Both the position numbers and the translations under genes were made by a program. DNA of 64,000 bases. Source: Terrisporobacter othiniensis. Lineage in GTDB: Bacteria > Bacillota > Clostridia > Peptostreptococcales > Peptostreptococcaceae. Below, in pieces: positions 33,574 through 42,622 of this stretch (positions within the stretch are counted from its first letter, which is position 1; each line of letters begins with the position of its first letter). The notes under the pieces were generated by a model that searched no databases, was not told the origin of the DNA, and saw only the letters and a list, made by a program, of their open reading frames with translations. The stretch lies in NCBI RefSeq assembly GCF_000808015.1, contig NZ_JWHR01000115.1, positions 65,918-129,917 of the forward strand, read 5' to 3'.

Positions 33574-34938
33574 ATGGAAAAATTAAATTTATTAAAAGAT
33601 GATGAGAAGAAAGTTTTTTATCATTATCTAATACCTTCAATATGCTCTACTCTTGTAACATCAATTTATATATTAGTAGATACTCTTATAATTGGACAAG
33701 GTGTTGGAGCGGCAGGGATTTCTGCATTGAATATTTTCTTGCCTTTCTTTGCTATATATAATGGTATAGGGCTTATGTTTGGACTTGGTGGAGGAATACT
33801 AATATCCATGGAAGATGGTATAGGAAATAAAGAAAAATCAGATAAATACTTTATTTCTAGCTTGATAGCGGTGACAATAATAGGACTAATACTTACGATA
33901 TTTACAAATGTATTTCTAGAGCAGATATCTTACTTCCTTGGAGCAAATGAAAATAGTATAGGCTTGGTTTTAGAATATGGAAGGTGTATAACTTTATTCA
34001 CACCAGTATTTATAGCAACTAATTTTTTATCACCAATAATTCGTAATAAAAAGGCTCCCCAATTAGCTATGATATCAGTGATTATAGGAGCTGGATTGAA
34101 TATAGTATTAGATTATATTTTTGTTTTCCCTATGAATATGGGAATGGTAGGAGCAGCTTTAGCAACTGTTATAGGAAGTTTAACAACAGTGGCAGTTCTT
34201 TTAACTCATTTTATATCAAAGAAAAATAGAATAAAAGTATATCCAACATATGCGTCAATTAAGATGATAAAAAAGATAATAGGCTGCGGTGGATCTAGCT
34301 TTTTAATGGAAGCTGCCAGTGGATTTGTAATATTTATATTTAATATTCAAATTTTAAAATATATAGGTGATGTGGGAATAGTAGTTTATGGGATAATATC
34401 TAACTGTGTAATAGTAGGAATGGCTTTATTTAATGGTGTAGCTCAAGCAAGTCAACCAATAATAGCAACCAATTATGGAGCTAAAGAAAGCAAACGTGTA
34501 AAGACAGTTTTAAAATATGCCATGTTTACTACTATTTCAATAGGATGTTTATTATTTGCAGTAGTATTTATGTTCACAGAAGAAGTAATTTATGCTTTTG
34601 TAAAAGCTAATGACCAGATTATTTCCATGGGAGTACCAGCAGTGAGAGCTTATTTAAGTGCTTTTTGTATTATGAATATTAATATACTATTTTGTAACTA
34701 CTTTCAATCTGTGGGAAAAGAAAAGCCATCTATACTTATATCGGCTATAAGAGGATTTTTACTAAACATAATTCTTGTATTAAGTTTACCAGTGGTACTT
34801 GGAGGAAGTAGTTTATGGTTTGTTGTACCTATAACAGAAATTATTACTTTAGTTGGAATAGTAATATATATAAGAAAATTAAAGGTCAATTCTTTTAAGA
34901 GTGAAACTAAATTAAATAAGTGTGCAATAACTGAGTAA
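33574..34938 (+). CDS. MATE-family efflux transporter (MepA-like)
   Basis: This 454-residue, 12-segment cation-coupled multidrug or toxin exporter has two homologous halves. The first half starts YHYLIPSICSTLVTSIYILV, a typical MATE N-terminus of the MepA group. AGISALNIFLPFFAIYNGIG and GLGGGILISMEDG follow. In the second half, SSFLMEAASGFVIF and GVAQASQPIIATNYGA are the repeated counterparts. AGGAGGACTTATA precedes the ATG at 33574. A longer frame from 33517 would start inside the terminator and is rejected. If the leader is a guanidine riboswitch, the exporter may be induced by guanidinium-like ligands. Confidence 0.9.
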   Translation: MEKLNLLKDDEKKVFYHYLIPSICSTLVTSIYILVDTLIIGQGVGAAGISALNIFLPFFAIYNGIGLMFGLGGGILISMEDGIGNKEKSDKYFISSLIAVTIIGLILTIFTNVFLEQISYFLGANENSIGLVLEYGRCITLFTPVFIATNFLSPIIRNKKAPQLAMISVIIGAGLNIVLDYIFVFPMNMGMVGAALATVIGSLTTVAVLLTHFISKKNRIKVYPTYASIKMIKKIIGCGGSSFLMEAASGFVIFIFNIQILKYIGDVGIVVYGIISNCVIVGMALFNGVAQASQPIIATNYGAKESKRVKTVLKYAMFTTISIGCLLFAVVFMFTEEVIYAFVKANDQIISMGVPAVRAYLSAFCIMNINILFCNYFQSVGKEKPSILISAIRGFLLNIILVLSLPVVLGGSSLWFVVPITEIITLVGIVIYIRKLKVNSFKSETKLNKCAITE

Positions 34939-35100
34939 AAAAGAAGTAATAAAAAAGTAAATTATTGAGTAATGTATCTATCACAAGTGATAATGAGGAT
35001 ATATTGATGACTATATGATTTAAGCGAACTTTTGGAATTATTCTTTTGTTTTATTGGGATAATAAGTATTATTTACAAGTACAGCAAAGGAGCAAAATAA

Positions 35101-36093
35101 TTGAGAAAATATAGCACTAATGAGTTAAGTTTAAAAATAGTATCTATATTAAAAGAAAAATTAGATAAGGATTATGCAAAAGGTTTAACAAAAAGAGATG
35201 CTCATCCTAAATGTTTAGGACTTTTAAAAGCTTATTTTATTGTAGATAAAAATTTACCTTTACAGTATAGAGAAGGTATTTTTAATAGAGACTATTACAA
35301 AGCTTTTATAAGAGTATCTAATTCAAATCCTAAGATAAAGAGTGATAAATATAGAGATATTAGAGGATTTTCAATAAAACTTCTAAATGTTTATGGAGAA
35401 AAATGTGTAAAGGATGAAAATTTTACTCAAGATTTTCTTTTCGTTAGTATGAAAACTATGCCTATAGGCACTTTAAAATTAATGTATGATGCCTTATACT
35501 ATACGATAAAATCCACTCCAGTAATTTTTGTGGCTAAATTGATAAAAAATAAAAATATTAATGCAATTATTGATATTGTGAAAAATATGAAGCATGATAC
35601 TAGTCCTTTAGATATTAGCTATTATAGTACTACTCCATATATGTTTGGGAATAGAATAGTTAAATATAGCATAATTCCTAAATCTAAATACAAGAGTAGA
35701 CTTCCAAAAAAACTTGGAAACAATTATCTTACAGAAAATATGCAAAAGCATCTATATAAAGAAGAAGCAGCATTTGACTTTATGATACAGTTTTATATAA
35801 ATGATATAGATACACCAATAAATGATGCTTCAATTGAATGGGAATCTGATAAATCTCCTTTTGTTAAACTTGGAGAAATAAGAATTCCAAAGCAAAGATT
35901 TACAACTAAGAAAAGATTTGATTTGGCAGAAATAATGTCTTTCTCACCAGGTCATAGTCTTCTTTCTCACAAGCCAATTGGAGATATGAATAAAGGAAGA
36001 ATAGAAATATATAAGGAAATGTCAAAATATAGACATTATAGAAACAAGGAAGAATTATATGAGCCAAGCGATGAAGATTTTGATAATATATGA
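35101..36093 (+). CDS. Catalase-like heme protein (small family)
   Basis: This 330-residue protein of the small catalase-related family lacks the full length of about 480 residues of classical catalases. Distal-side residues are preserved: the His in KRDAHPKCLG, the Arg in AFIRVSNSNP, and DIRGFSIKLL, which matches the catalase D-x-RGFA-x-K element. Near the C-terminus, MSFSPGHSLLSHKPIGDMNK and EMSKYRHYR resemble the small family rather than the classical proximal Tyr motif. Peroxidase-like activity on organic hydroperoxides is a possibility. The start is TTG with AAAGGAG eight bases ahead. Confidence 0.83.
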   Translation: MRKYSTNELSLKIVSILKEKLDKDYAKGLTKRDAHPKCLGLLKAYFIVDKNLPLQYREGIFNRDYYKAFIRVSNSNPKIKSDKYRDIRGFSIKLLNVYGEKCVKDENFTQDFLFVSMKTMPIGTLKLMYDALYYTIKSTPVIFVAKLIKNKNINAIIDIVKNMKHDTSPLDISYYSTTPYMFGNRIVKYSIIPKSKYKSRLPKKLGNNYLTENMQKHLYKEEAAFDFMIQFYINDIDTPINDASIEWESDKSPFVKLGEIRIPKQRFTTKKRFDLAEIMSFSPGHSLLSHKPIGDMNKGRIEIYKEMSKYRHYRNKEELYEPSDEDFDNI

Positions 36094-36099
36094 AAGTTG

Positions 36100-36133
36100 A
36101 TGACACCTAAAATATGTAGGTGTCATTTTTTTA
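36100..36133 (+). terminator. Terminator after the catalase-like gene
   Basis: ATGACACCTA and TAGGTGTCAT pair and are followed by seven T residues. Confidence 0.93.
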
Positions 36134-36225
36134 TCTTAGAATTCATAGTATATATTAGAGATTTCAATCTTCAATTAAATAACTCAAAATATTTTTAATA
36201 ATAAGCTAAGAGGAGGTGTCAAAAG

Positions 36226-36354
36226 ATGAAAAATATATTAGATTTTTGTATAAAGGACATTTCTTTTGCTAGTTGTGGCGAAGTATTGATTTGGATAGGA
36301 ACTGGGGTTTTAATTGTTGCAGGTATATTGGCATTAGTTAAAAAGCCAAAGTAG
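36226..36354 (+). CDS. Small membrane peptide (42 residues)
   Basis: A short frame starts MKNILDFCIKDISFASCGEV, continues with one hydrophobic segment of about 20 residues, and ends KKPK. A very strong ribosome site (AGAGGAGGTG) lies six to seven bases ahead of the ATG, which makes translation likely. Two Cys are separated by eight residues before the membrane segment. It is flanked by a terminator upstream and its own gap downstream. It could be a small regulatory membrane protein or a secreted peptide; I do not recognise a family. Confidence 0.6.
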   Translation: MKNILDFCIKDISFASCGEVLIWIGTGVLIVAGILALVKKPK

Positions 36355-36457
36355 TAAATTGTAGATTTCAACATGGAAAATATAATATAAAAACATTTAA
36401 TTATATGGTAATATAGTAAAGAATTATAATTGTTGGCAATAGAGGATGTGACAGAAG

Positions 36458-36994
36458 ATGAAAAAATTAGTAGTAGTAGGAATAATATTTTTATTAATAA
36501 CAAGTTTTAATAATTCTTATTTTAATAAGTATATGGAAGAAGGAAAAAAAGCAATAATTAATGAAGAATTTATTAAGGCAAAAGATTTATTTAAAAAAGC
36601 TGTAGATAAGAAGTCTGATGACAAAGAAGCGAGGGCCTTGTATAAGCAATCAGAAATATTGTTAGAAGTAATAAATCTTGAAAAAGAAAATAGCTTCCAA
36701 GAAGCTATAGACTTATGTCAAAATATAAATAACACTGATAGTGAAGATAGTATCATAAAGGAAGTAGCAGAAAAAATAAAAAATGAAAGTAACAATTATT
36801 TGAAGAATTTAAAAGAATATGAGAATAATTTGAATATAAGAATAAATGAAGGCAAGCTTCTTATGAATAGTAGAAGTTATTTCAAAGCTAAAGAAATCTT
36901 TACTGAGATTATTAAAGAAATAGAAAATACAGATATTTATTATTTACAATTAGATGAAGTTAACAGATATTTAGATATTTGTGAAAATAAATAG
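36458..36994 (+). CDS. TPR-like helical protein with N-terminal membrane anchor
   Basis: This 178-residue protein has an N-terminal hydrophobic segment (LVVVGIIFLLITSF), which is a signal anchor without a lipobox Cys. The rest is charged and helical. It contains two TPR-like units: YMEEGKKAIINEEFIKAKDL near residue 25, and INEGKLLMNSRSYFKAKEIF near residue 130, with a coiled segment between. It is probably exposed on the outer side. No function can be read. The ribosome site is GAGGATGTG. Confidence 0.65.
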   Translation: MKKLVVVGIIFLLITSFNNSYFNKYMEEGKKAIINEEFIKAKDLFKKAVDKKSDDKEARALYKQSEILLEVINLEKENSFQEAIDLCQNINNTDSEDSIIKEVAEKIKNESNNYLKNLKEYENNLNIRINEGKLLMNSRSYFKAKEIFTEIIKEIENTDIYYLQLDEVNRYLDICENK

Positions 36995-36999
36995 AAATA

Positions 37000-37043
37000 A
37001 AAAATCCTAAGAAATACGTTGTTAGAAATTCTTGGGATTTTTT
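37000..37043 (+). terminator. Terminator after the TPR-like gene
   Basis: AAAATCCTAAGAA and TTCTTGGGATTTT pair with one wobble and end in TTTTTT. Confidence 0.85.
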
Positions 37044-37112
37044 GCGCATATATATAAAATTATGATATTATAGTTCTTTTAGTTCTTTTTCTTATAAAAA
37101 TTTCCTTACAAT

Positions 37113-37148
37113 AAAAAAAGTGCTACCCAAAAAGATTAGCACTTTTTT
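37113..37148 (-). terminator. Terminator of the ABC exporter operon
   Basis: AAAAAAGTGCTA and TAGCACTTTTTT pair on the minus strand just beyond the stop at 37159. Confidence 0.85.
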
Positions 37149-37158
37149 CAGTATATTT

Positions 37159-38922
37159 TTAGCTGGCTTTTTCAAATTGACTATTGTACAATTCTGCATA
37201 AAATCCATTAGCAATTAAAAGCTCATCATGATTTCCACTTTCAATAATATCTCCATCTTTCATAACCAAGATAATATCGGCATTTTTAATAGTTGATAAT
37301 CTGTGAGCTATTACAAAAGATGTTTTTCCAACTGTTAATTTATCCATAGCCTCTTGAATTAATATTTCTGTTCTAGTATCTACAGAGCTAGTTGCCTCAT
37401 CTAGTATTAGTAGTGGTGCATTTTTAACCATTGCCCTTGCTATAGTTATTAATTGTTTTTGTCCAGCAGATAAATTAGTATTATCATCTAATATAGTGTC
37501 ATATCCATTAGGCAGAGTTCTTATAAAGTGGTCTATTCCCACTGCCTTACAAGCTGCTACTATTACAGATTCAGAAACATTTTCTTTATTATAAGTTATA
37601 TTATCTCTTACTGTTCCTTCAAATAACCAAGTATCTTGAAGTACCATACAGAATAAATCATGAACAGCTTCCCTACTTAAATCTTGAATAGGTGTTTTAT
37701 CTATTTTTATAGTGCCACTATTTACATCATAAAACTTCATAAGTAGATTTATTAAAGTAGTCTTACCTGCCCCAGTAGGTCCTACTATTGCAACTTTTTG
37801 TCCAGCCTTAATATCAACTGAGAAGTCTTTTATTATTAATTTACTTTCATCATATCCAAACTTAACATGCTCAAATTCAACATTACCTTTAATATTGTCT
37901 AAAGAAGTTTTCTTATGACTTTCATCATTCATTTCCTCTTCTCCTAAAAACTCAAATACACGTTTACATGCAGCTGAAGTCGATTGTAGTGATGTTGCTG
38001 CTTGTGCAAATTGAGTAAGTGGCTGTGTGAAAAATCTAATATACATCATGAATGCTACTATTACACCAAATGTTATTTTGTCGTTGAATGCAAGCATTGC
38101 TCCAACAACACAAACTGCCACATATCCAAAGTTTCCTATAAACACCATTAAAGGCATCATAAGGCCTGATATAAATTGTGATTTCCATGCACTATCACGA
38201 AGTTCATCATTTATATTTTTAAATTCTTTATTTATTTCTTCTTGTGCATTGTATACTTTTATTACACTGTGTCCAGAATATGTTTCTTCTATATGACCAT
38301 TTATCTTACCTAAAAGGTTTTGTTGTCTTTGGAAGAATTTTTGAGATCTTGATACTATTAACATCATTAAAGCAAAACCAATTGCAGTTGCTACTATTGC
38401 TGTAATAGTTAAAGTTACATTTGTTTTTAACATCATAAATAAAGAACCTAAAAATAAAGATACTCCACTTACTAAAGCACCCATACTTTGATTTAATGTT
38501 TGTCCTATTGTATCCACATCGTTAGTCACACGACTTAAAGTATCACCAACAGTTGTTTTATCATAATATTTTAATGGTAATCTATTTATTTTTCCTGTTA
38601 TATCGCTTCTAAGTTTTTTACTTGTTACCTGAGTTACTGTAGCCATTATAAAACTTTGTGAGTAAGATAATACAATACTAATAGCATATAATATAGCCAT
38701 AAATATACCTACTTCATAGATTTTATCCATATCGATACCTGTTATTATACCTTCTGTAATTATATCTGTAATTTCACTTAATTTTTCTGGACCATAAACT
38801 GTAATTACGGATCCTCCTATGGCAAATATTAAAGCTAAAACTAAATATATAGCATGTTTTTTCATATATTTAATAAGGTCTAATAGTCCACCTTTAGAAT
38901 TTGATTTATTTTCTTTACGCAT
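37159..38922 (-). CDS. ABC exporter half-transporter, catalytic-site subunit
   Basis: This 587-residue protein has six membrane segments and an ATP-binding domain. Walker A is GPTGAGKTT, the Q-loop lies in FCMVLQDTW, and Walker B is LLILDEATSSVD with a normal catalytic Glu. Its signature is LSAGQKQ, which departs from LSGGQ. It overlaps the upstream subunit gene by one base (TAATG). Pairing with a partner whose Walker B has Asp instead of Glu is the pattern of heterodimeric exporters such as TM287/288, BmrCD and LmrCD, with one degenerate ATP site. Likely substrates are drugs or antimicrobial peptides. Confidence 0.93.
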   Translation of the reverse strand: MRKENKSNSKGGLLDLIKYMKKHAIYLVLALIFAIGGSVITVYGPEKLSEITDIITEGIITGIDMDKIYEVGIFMAILYAISIVLSYSQSFIMATVTQVTSKKLRSDITGKINRLPLKYYDKTTVGDTLSRVTNDVDTIGQTLNQSMGALVSGVSLFLGSLFMMLKTNVTLTITAIVATAIGFALMMLIVSRSQKFFQRQQNLLGKINGHIEETYSGHSVIKVYNAQEEINKEFKNINDELRDSAWKSQFISGLMMPLMVFIGNFGYVAVCVVGAMLAFNDKITFGVIVAFMMYIRFFTQPLTQFAQAATSLQSTSAACKRVFEFLGEEEMNDESHKKTSLDNIKGNVEFEHVKFGYDESKLIIKDFSVDIKAGQKVAIVGPTGAGKTTLINLLMKFYDVNSGTIKIDKTPIQDLSREAVHDLFCMVLQDTWLFEGTVRDNITYNKENVSESVIVAACKAVGIDHFIRTLPNGYDTILDDNTNLSAGQKQLITIARAMVKNAPLLILDEATSSVDTRTEILIQEAMDKLTVGKTSFVIAHRLSTIKNADIILVMKDGDIIESGNHDELLIANGFYAELYNSQFEKAS

Positions 38923-40685
38923 TAAGCTAACTCCTCCTTTGAAAGTTGAGAATATGCTATTTCTTGATACACTTTACAATTTTTCATAAGTTCTTCATGG
39001 GTTCCCATACCTACTATTTGACCTTCATCAAGCACTATTATTTTATCTGCATCAATTATAGTACCTATACGTTGGGCTACTATTAAGTTTGTAGCACCTT
39101 TTGTTTCTTTTTTAAGTACTGAACGAAGTTTTCTATCTGTTTTATAGTCAAGAGCTGAGAAAGAATCATCAAATATGTATATTTTTGGCTCTCTACAAAT
39201 TGCTCTAGCTATAGATAGTCTTTGTCTTTGACCTCCTGATACGTTTGTACCACCTTGTGATATACTTGATTTATAAGTATCTTCCATTTTGCTAACAAAC
39301 TCTGTTCCTTGAGCTATATCTATGGCTTTTTTAATATCTTCATGAGAATATTGTCCTTTACCATTATCTCCATAAGCAACATTTGAGCTTACGTTTCCTG
39401 TAAATAATACAGCCTTTTGATGAACATATCCTAAAATATTGTTAAGATGTTTTTGTTTATAATGTTTTACATTAACTCCACCAACCAAAACTTCACCTTC
39501 ACAAGTATCATAAAATCTTGGTATTAAGTTTATTAAAGATGTTTTACCACTCCCTGTTGCACCTATTATAGCAACAGTTTGACCAGCTTTAGCTTTGAAG
39601 CTTATATCACGAAGTACATATTCTGAATCTTGTGCATCAGGATATCTAAAGCTAACATTTTTGAATTCTATTTCACCTTCATCTGTAGTATGTTCAATGT
39701 TTCCATGTCCATCAATTATACTTTCTTTAGTATTTAGAACTTCCAATATACGTTTAGCAGAAACACTTGCTCTTGGCATCATTATAAATATCATTGTTAA
39801 CATTATAAATGACATTATAACTTGCATTGAATAAGATGAAAATACTATCATATCACTAAATAATGTTATTTTATTTTCCATAGATGCGTCATTTATTAAA
39901 TATGCACCTATCAAATATATGGATAAAGATAATATATTTAATACAAACATCATTCCTGGCATAATTAGACCCATAGATCTATTTATAACCAAATTATTTT
40001 TTGTTACTTCATTATTTACATTTTCAAATTTTTCATTTTGATAACCTTCTGCATTATATGCACGAACTACACGTATCCCAGTTAAATTTTCTCTAGTTAC
40101 TAAGTTAAGCTTATCTGTTAAACCTTGAACTTTCTTAAATCTTGGCACAACAAATACCATTATGATTGCTATTAGTAATATTATAGTAAATAGTGCTATA
40201 CCTGTTGCTGTAGTCCATTCCCAACCTTTACCTAGTATTTTACCTATAGCCCAAATTGCTGTTATAGGAGCTTTCATTATTAATTGAAGTCCCATAGCTA
40301 CTATATTTTGAACCTGTGTTATATCATTAGTTGAACGTGTTATTAAACTGGAAGTAGAGAATTTATTTATTTCTGCCATTGAAAATCCTTCTATTTTATC
40401 ATATACATCTGCACGAAGCATCCAAGATAGGTTTGAAGCTATTCTTGCTGCAAAGTATCCCACTATGAATGATGCTACTAAACTTCCTAATGCACATAAT
40501 AACATATATCCTCCAGACTTTAATATTTCACTCATTTCACTACCTGGCATCTGAACTAACATTGTAATTTCAGACATATAATCTGGGAGTTTTAAGTCAA
40601 GATATACTTGTGCAATTACAAATACAAAACTGCAAAGTATAAACAACCAGTCTTTTTTAGTTAAAAACTTTAATATTTTTATCAT
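38922..40685 (-). CDS. ABC exporter half-transporter, degenerate-site subunit
   Basis: This 587-residue protein is the first gene of the pair. It has six membrane segments and an ATPase domain: Walker A GATGSGKTS, signature VSGGQRQR (canonical), and Walker B IYIFDDSFSALD, where Asp replaces the catalytic Glu. Its degenerate Walker B faces the partner's non-canonical LSAGQ, so one composite site is weak and the other is complete. The gene is divergent from a two-component system, and four 11-bp repeats lie between them, so regulation by that system is likely. Confidence 0.93.
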   Translation of the reverse strand: MIKILKFLTKKDWLFILCSFVFVIAQVYLDLKLPDYMSEITMLVQMPGSEMSEILKSGGYMLLCALGSLVASFIVGYFAARIASNLSWMLRADVYDKIEGFSMAEINKFSTSSLITRSTNDITQVQNIVAMGLQLIMKAPITAIWAIGKILGKGWEWTTATGIALFTIILLIAIIMVFVVPRFKKVQGLTDKLNLVTRENLTGIRVVRAYNAEGYQNEKFENVNNEVTKNNLVINRSMGLIMPGMMFVLNILSLSIYLIGAYLINDASMENKITLFSDMIVFSSYSMQVIMSFIMLTMIFIMMPRASVSAKRILEVLNTKESIIDGHGNIEHTTDEGEIEFKNVSFRYPDAQDSEYVLRDISFKAKAGQTVAIIGATGSGKTSLINLIPRFYDTCEGEVLVGGVNVKHYKQKHLNNILGYVHQKAVLFTGNVSSNVAYGDNGKGQYSHEDIKKAIDIAQGTEFVSKMEDTYKSSISQGGTNVSGGQRQRLSIARAICREPKIYIFDDSFSALDYKTDRKLRSVLKKETKGATNLIVAQRIGTIIDADKIIVLDEGQIVGMGTHEELMKNCKVYQEIAYSQLSKEELA

Positions 40686-40736
40686 TGTTGTATTCCTTTC
40701 TATTTAATTAAAATTATATGTTGAAATTTTATTAAA

Positions 40737-40780
40737 CAAAAATTAACTAAAGATTAATTAAAGATGAACTAAAAATGAAC
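40737..40780. promoter_or_regulatory. Four tandem 11-bp repeats (response-regulator operator)
   Basis: The units are CAAAAATTAAC (40737), TAAAGATTAAT (40748), TAAAGATGAAC (40759) and TAAAAATGAAC (40770), with no gap. One helical turn per unit fits head-to-tail binding by OmpR-type regulators. It lies between the ABC operon start and the two-component promoter, upstream of both. Confidence 0.75.
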
Positions 40781-40804
40781 TTTTTTATTTTATGTTTATA
40801 AATA

Positions 40805-40832
40805 TTGACTCGTATCCATAATCTAATATAAT
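40805..40832 (+). promoter_or_regulatory. Promoter of the ABC-linked two-component system
   Basis: TTGACT and TATAAT are spaced by 16 bases, and the repeats end 24 bases before the -35. This is a typical position for an activator. Confidence 0.7.
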
Positions 40833-40855
40833 AAAAGTTGCAAAGGAGGGATACA

Positions 40856-41533
40856 ATGATCGATATATTATTAGTTGAAGATGATGATAAGCTAAATAAA
40901 TTATTTTATACTGTACTTTCTAAACAAGGCTTTAATATACATAGTGCCAAAGATGGTATTGAAGCCTTTAATATAATGGGAAATAACCATGTGGACTTAA
41001 TTATTTCAGATATAATGATGCCTAATATGAATGGTTACGAATTTACTGAATCCATTAGAGAATTCGATGCGGAAATTCCTATTTTAATGATTACTGCAAA
41101 GGATGACTTTAAATCAAAGCAAAAAAGCTTTTTAATTGGCATAGATGACTATATGGTAAAGCCTATTGATGTAAATGAAATGATATTAAGAGTAAACGCT
41201 CTTCTAAGAAGAAGTAAAATAGTTCATGATAAAAAACAAGTTGTGGGTAGTACTGTTTTAGAATACGATGCTTTAAGTGTAACTGTAAATGATGAAACTA
41301 TAGTTTTACCTCAAAAAGAATTTTATTTATTATATAAATTATTATCTTATCCAAACAAAGTATTTACTAGAAATCAACTTATGGATGAGATTTGGGGTGT
41401 AGATAGTCCATCTGATCTTCAAACTATAGATGTACATATTAATAGACTTCGTAGAAATTTTGAAAATAATCCTGATTTTACAATCGTTACTGTAAGAGGC
41501 CTTGGATATAAGGCGGTAAAAAATGAAAGCTAA
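40856..41533 (+). CDS. OmpR-family response regulator (ABC locus)
   Basis: This 225-residue regulator has a receiver domain (LLVEDDDKL; phospho-Asp in LIISDIMMPNMNG near residue 52; ITAKDD; DYMVKPID) and a winged-helix domain (IWGVDSPSDLQTIDVHINRL ... RGLGYKAV). The ATG at 40856, behind AAAGGAGGG, is the start; a TTG at 40838 would lie in the ribosome site. It overlaps the kinase gene by 11 bases. The 11-bp repeats upstream are its likely binding sites, so it probably controls both itself and the divergent ABC exporter. Confidence 0.94.
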   Translation: MIDILLVEDDDKLNKLFYTVLSKQGFNIHSAKDGIEAFNIMGNNHVDLIISDIMMPNMNGYEFTESIREFDAEIPILMITAKDDFKSKQKSFLIGIDDYMVKPIDVNEMILRVNALLRRSKIVHDKKQVVGSTVLEYDALSVTVNDETIVLPQKEFYLLYKLLSYPNKVFTRNQLMDEIWGVDSPSDLQTIDVHINRLRRNFENNPDFTIVTVRGLGYKAVKNES

Positions 41534-42581
41534 AAATAAAAAAGCACTTCATTTTTGGGGACCTTTTATAATCAATATTTTTATAACTTGTTCTGTTACT
41601 TTCTTTATTGTTAGTATCGGATTTTCTATAGGTACAAGATTAGATATAGTTAATAATGAAAAGTTAAATACTTTATGGGGTCTATTCTTATTTATCTCAA
41701 TTAATGTTACATTAGCTTCTATTTTTACTTGTATTATAGGTGCATTAACTAATAATTTTATGAAGCCTTTAAAAAAACTAATTGAGGCTACAAATGAAGT
41801 TTCTAAAGGTGACTTTTCAATAAGACTAAGAGAATGTAATGTTCCTCCTACAGTTTACGAAATGAATACTTCTTTTAATAAAATGGTAAAAGAATTAAGT
41901 AGTATTGAAACTTTGAGAAATGACTTTATCGTAAATGTATCTCATGAATTTAAAACACCAATAGCAGCTATCGAAGGATATGCCACATTATTGCAAGATA
42001 GTGATTTAAGTGAAAATGAAAGAATTGAGTATACAAAAATTATTTTAGATAGTTCTAGACAGCTTTCTTCTCTTTCTGGAAATATTCTTAAATTATCAAA
42101 ACTGGAAACTCAAGAAATTATTCCTGATAAAAAATACTTTTCTTTGGATGAGCAATTAAGACAAGCTTTATTACTATTGGAAACTCAATGGTCAAAGAAA
42201 AATATTGATATTGATATGGATCTTAAAACAACTAACTACTATGGTAGTGAAGATTTATTAATGCAAGTTTGGTTAAATATTTTTGGTAATGCTATTAAAT
42301 TTACTCCTGAAAATGGACTTATTGTTACTACTTTAAAAGAAGCACCAAATGGCATTTGTGTTTCTATTAGCGACAATGGTATTGGTATGGGTGATGATGT
42401 TAAAAATAGAATTTTTGATAAGTTTTATCAAGGAGATAGGTCGCGTAATTTTCAAGGAAATGGTCTTGGCTTAACTTTAGTAAAAAAAATTTTAGATTTG
42501 TGTAAATGTGAAATAAATGTAATAAGTAAGATAAATGAAGGTACAACATTTAATATATATCTTCCTATTGAAAAAAAGTAA
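41523..42581 (+). CDS. Sensor histidine kinase (ABC locus)
   Basis: This 352-residue membrane sensor kinase has two membrane segments separated by a very short outer loop of about 20 residues, so it is an intramembrane-type sensor, as in kinases that work with drug or peptide exporters. The HAMP domain lies at residues about 80-130. The phospho-His is in NVSHEFKTPIAAIEGYA. ATPase motifs are WLNIFGNAIKFTPEN, SISDNGIGMG and GNGLGLTLV. Translation is coupled to the regulator gene through an overlap. A terminator follows. Confidence 0.93.
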   Translation: MKAKNKKALHFWGPFIINIFITCSVTFFIVSIGFSIGTRLDIVNNEKLNTLWGLFLFISINVTLASIFTCIIGALTNNFMKPLKKLIEATNEVSKGDFSIRLRECNVPPTVYEMNTSFNKMVKELSSIETLRNDFIVNVSHEFKTPIAAIEGYATLLQDSDLSENERIEYTKIILDSSRQLSSLSGNILKLSKLETQEIIPDKKYFSLDEQLRQALLLLETQWSKKNIDIDMDLKTTNYYGSEDLLMQVWLNIFGNAIKFTPENGLIVTTLKEAPNGICVSISDNGIGMGDDVKNRIFDKFYQGDRSRNFQGNGLGLTLVKKILDLCKCEINVISKINEGTTFNIYLPIEKK

Positions 42582-42585
42582 TCTT

Positions 42586-42616
42586 AAGGTATTATCACAA
42601 TTGTGGTAATACCTTT
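42586..42616. terminator. Bidirectional terminator
   Basis: AAGGTATTATCAC and GTGGTAATACCTT pair around AATT with T runs. It lies between the convergent kinase and pseudokinase genes. Confidence 0.85.
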
Positions 42617-42622
42617 TTATAA

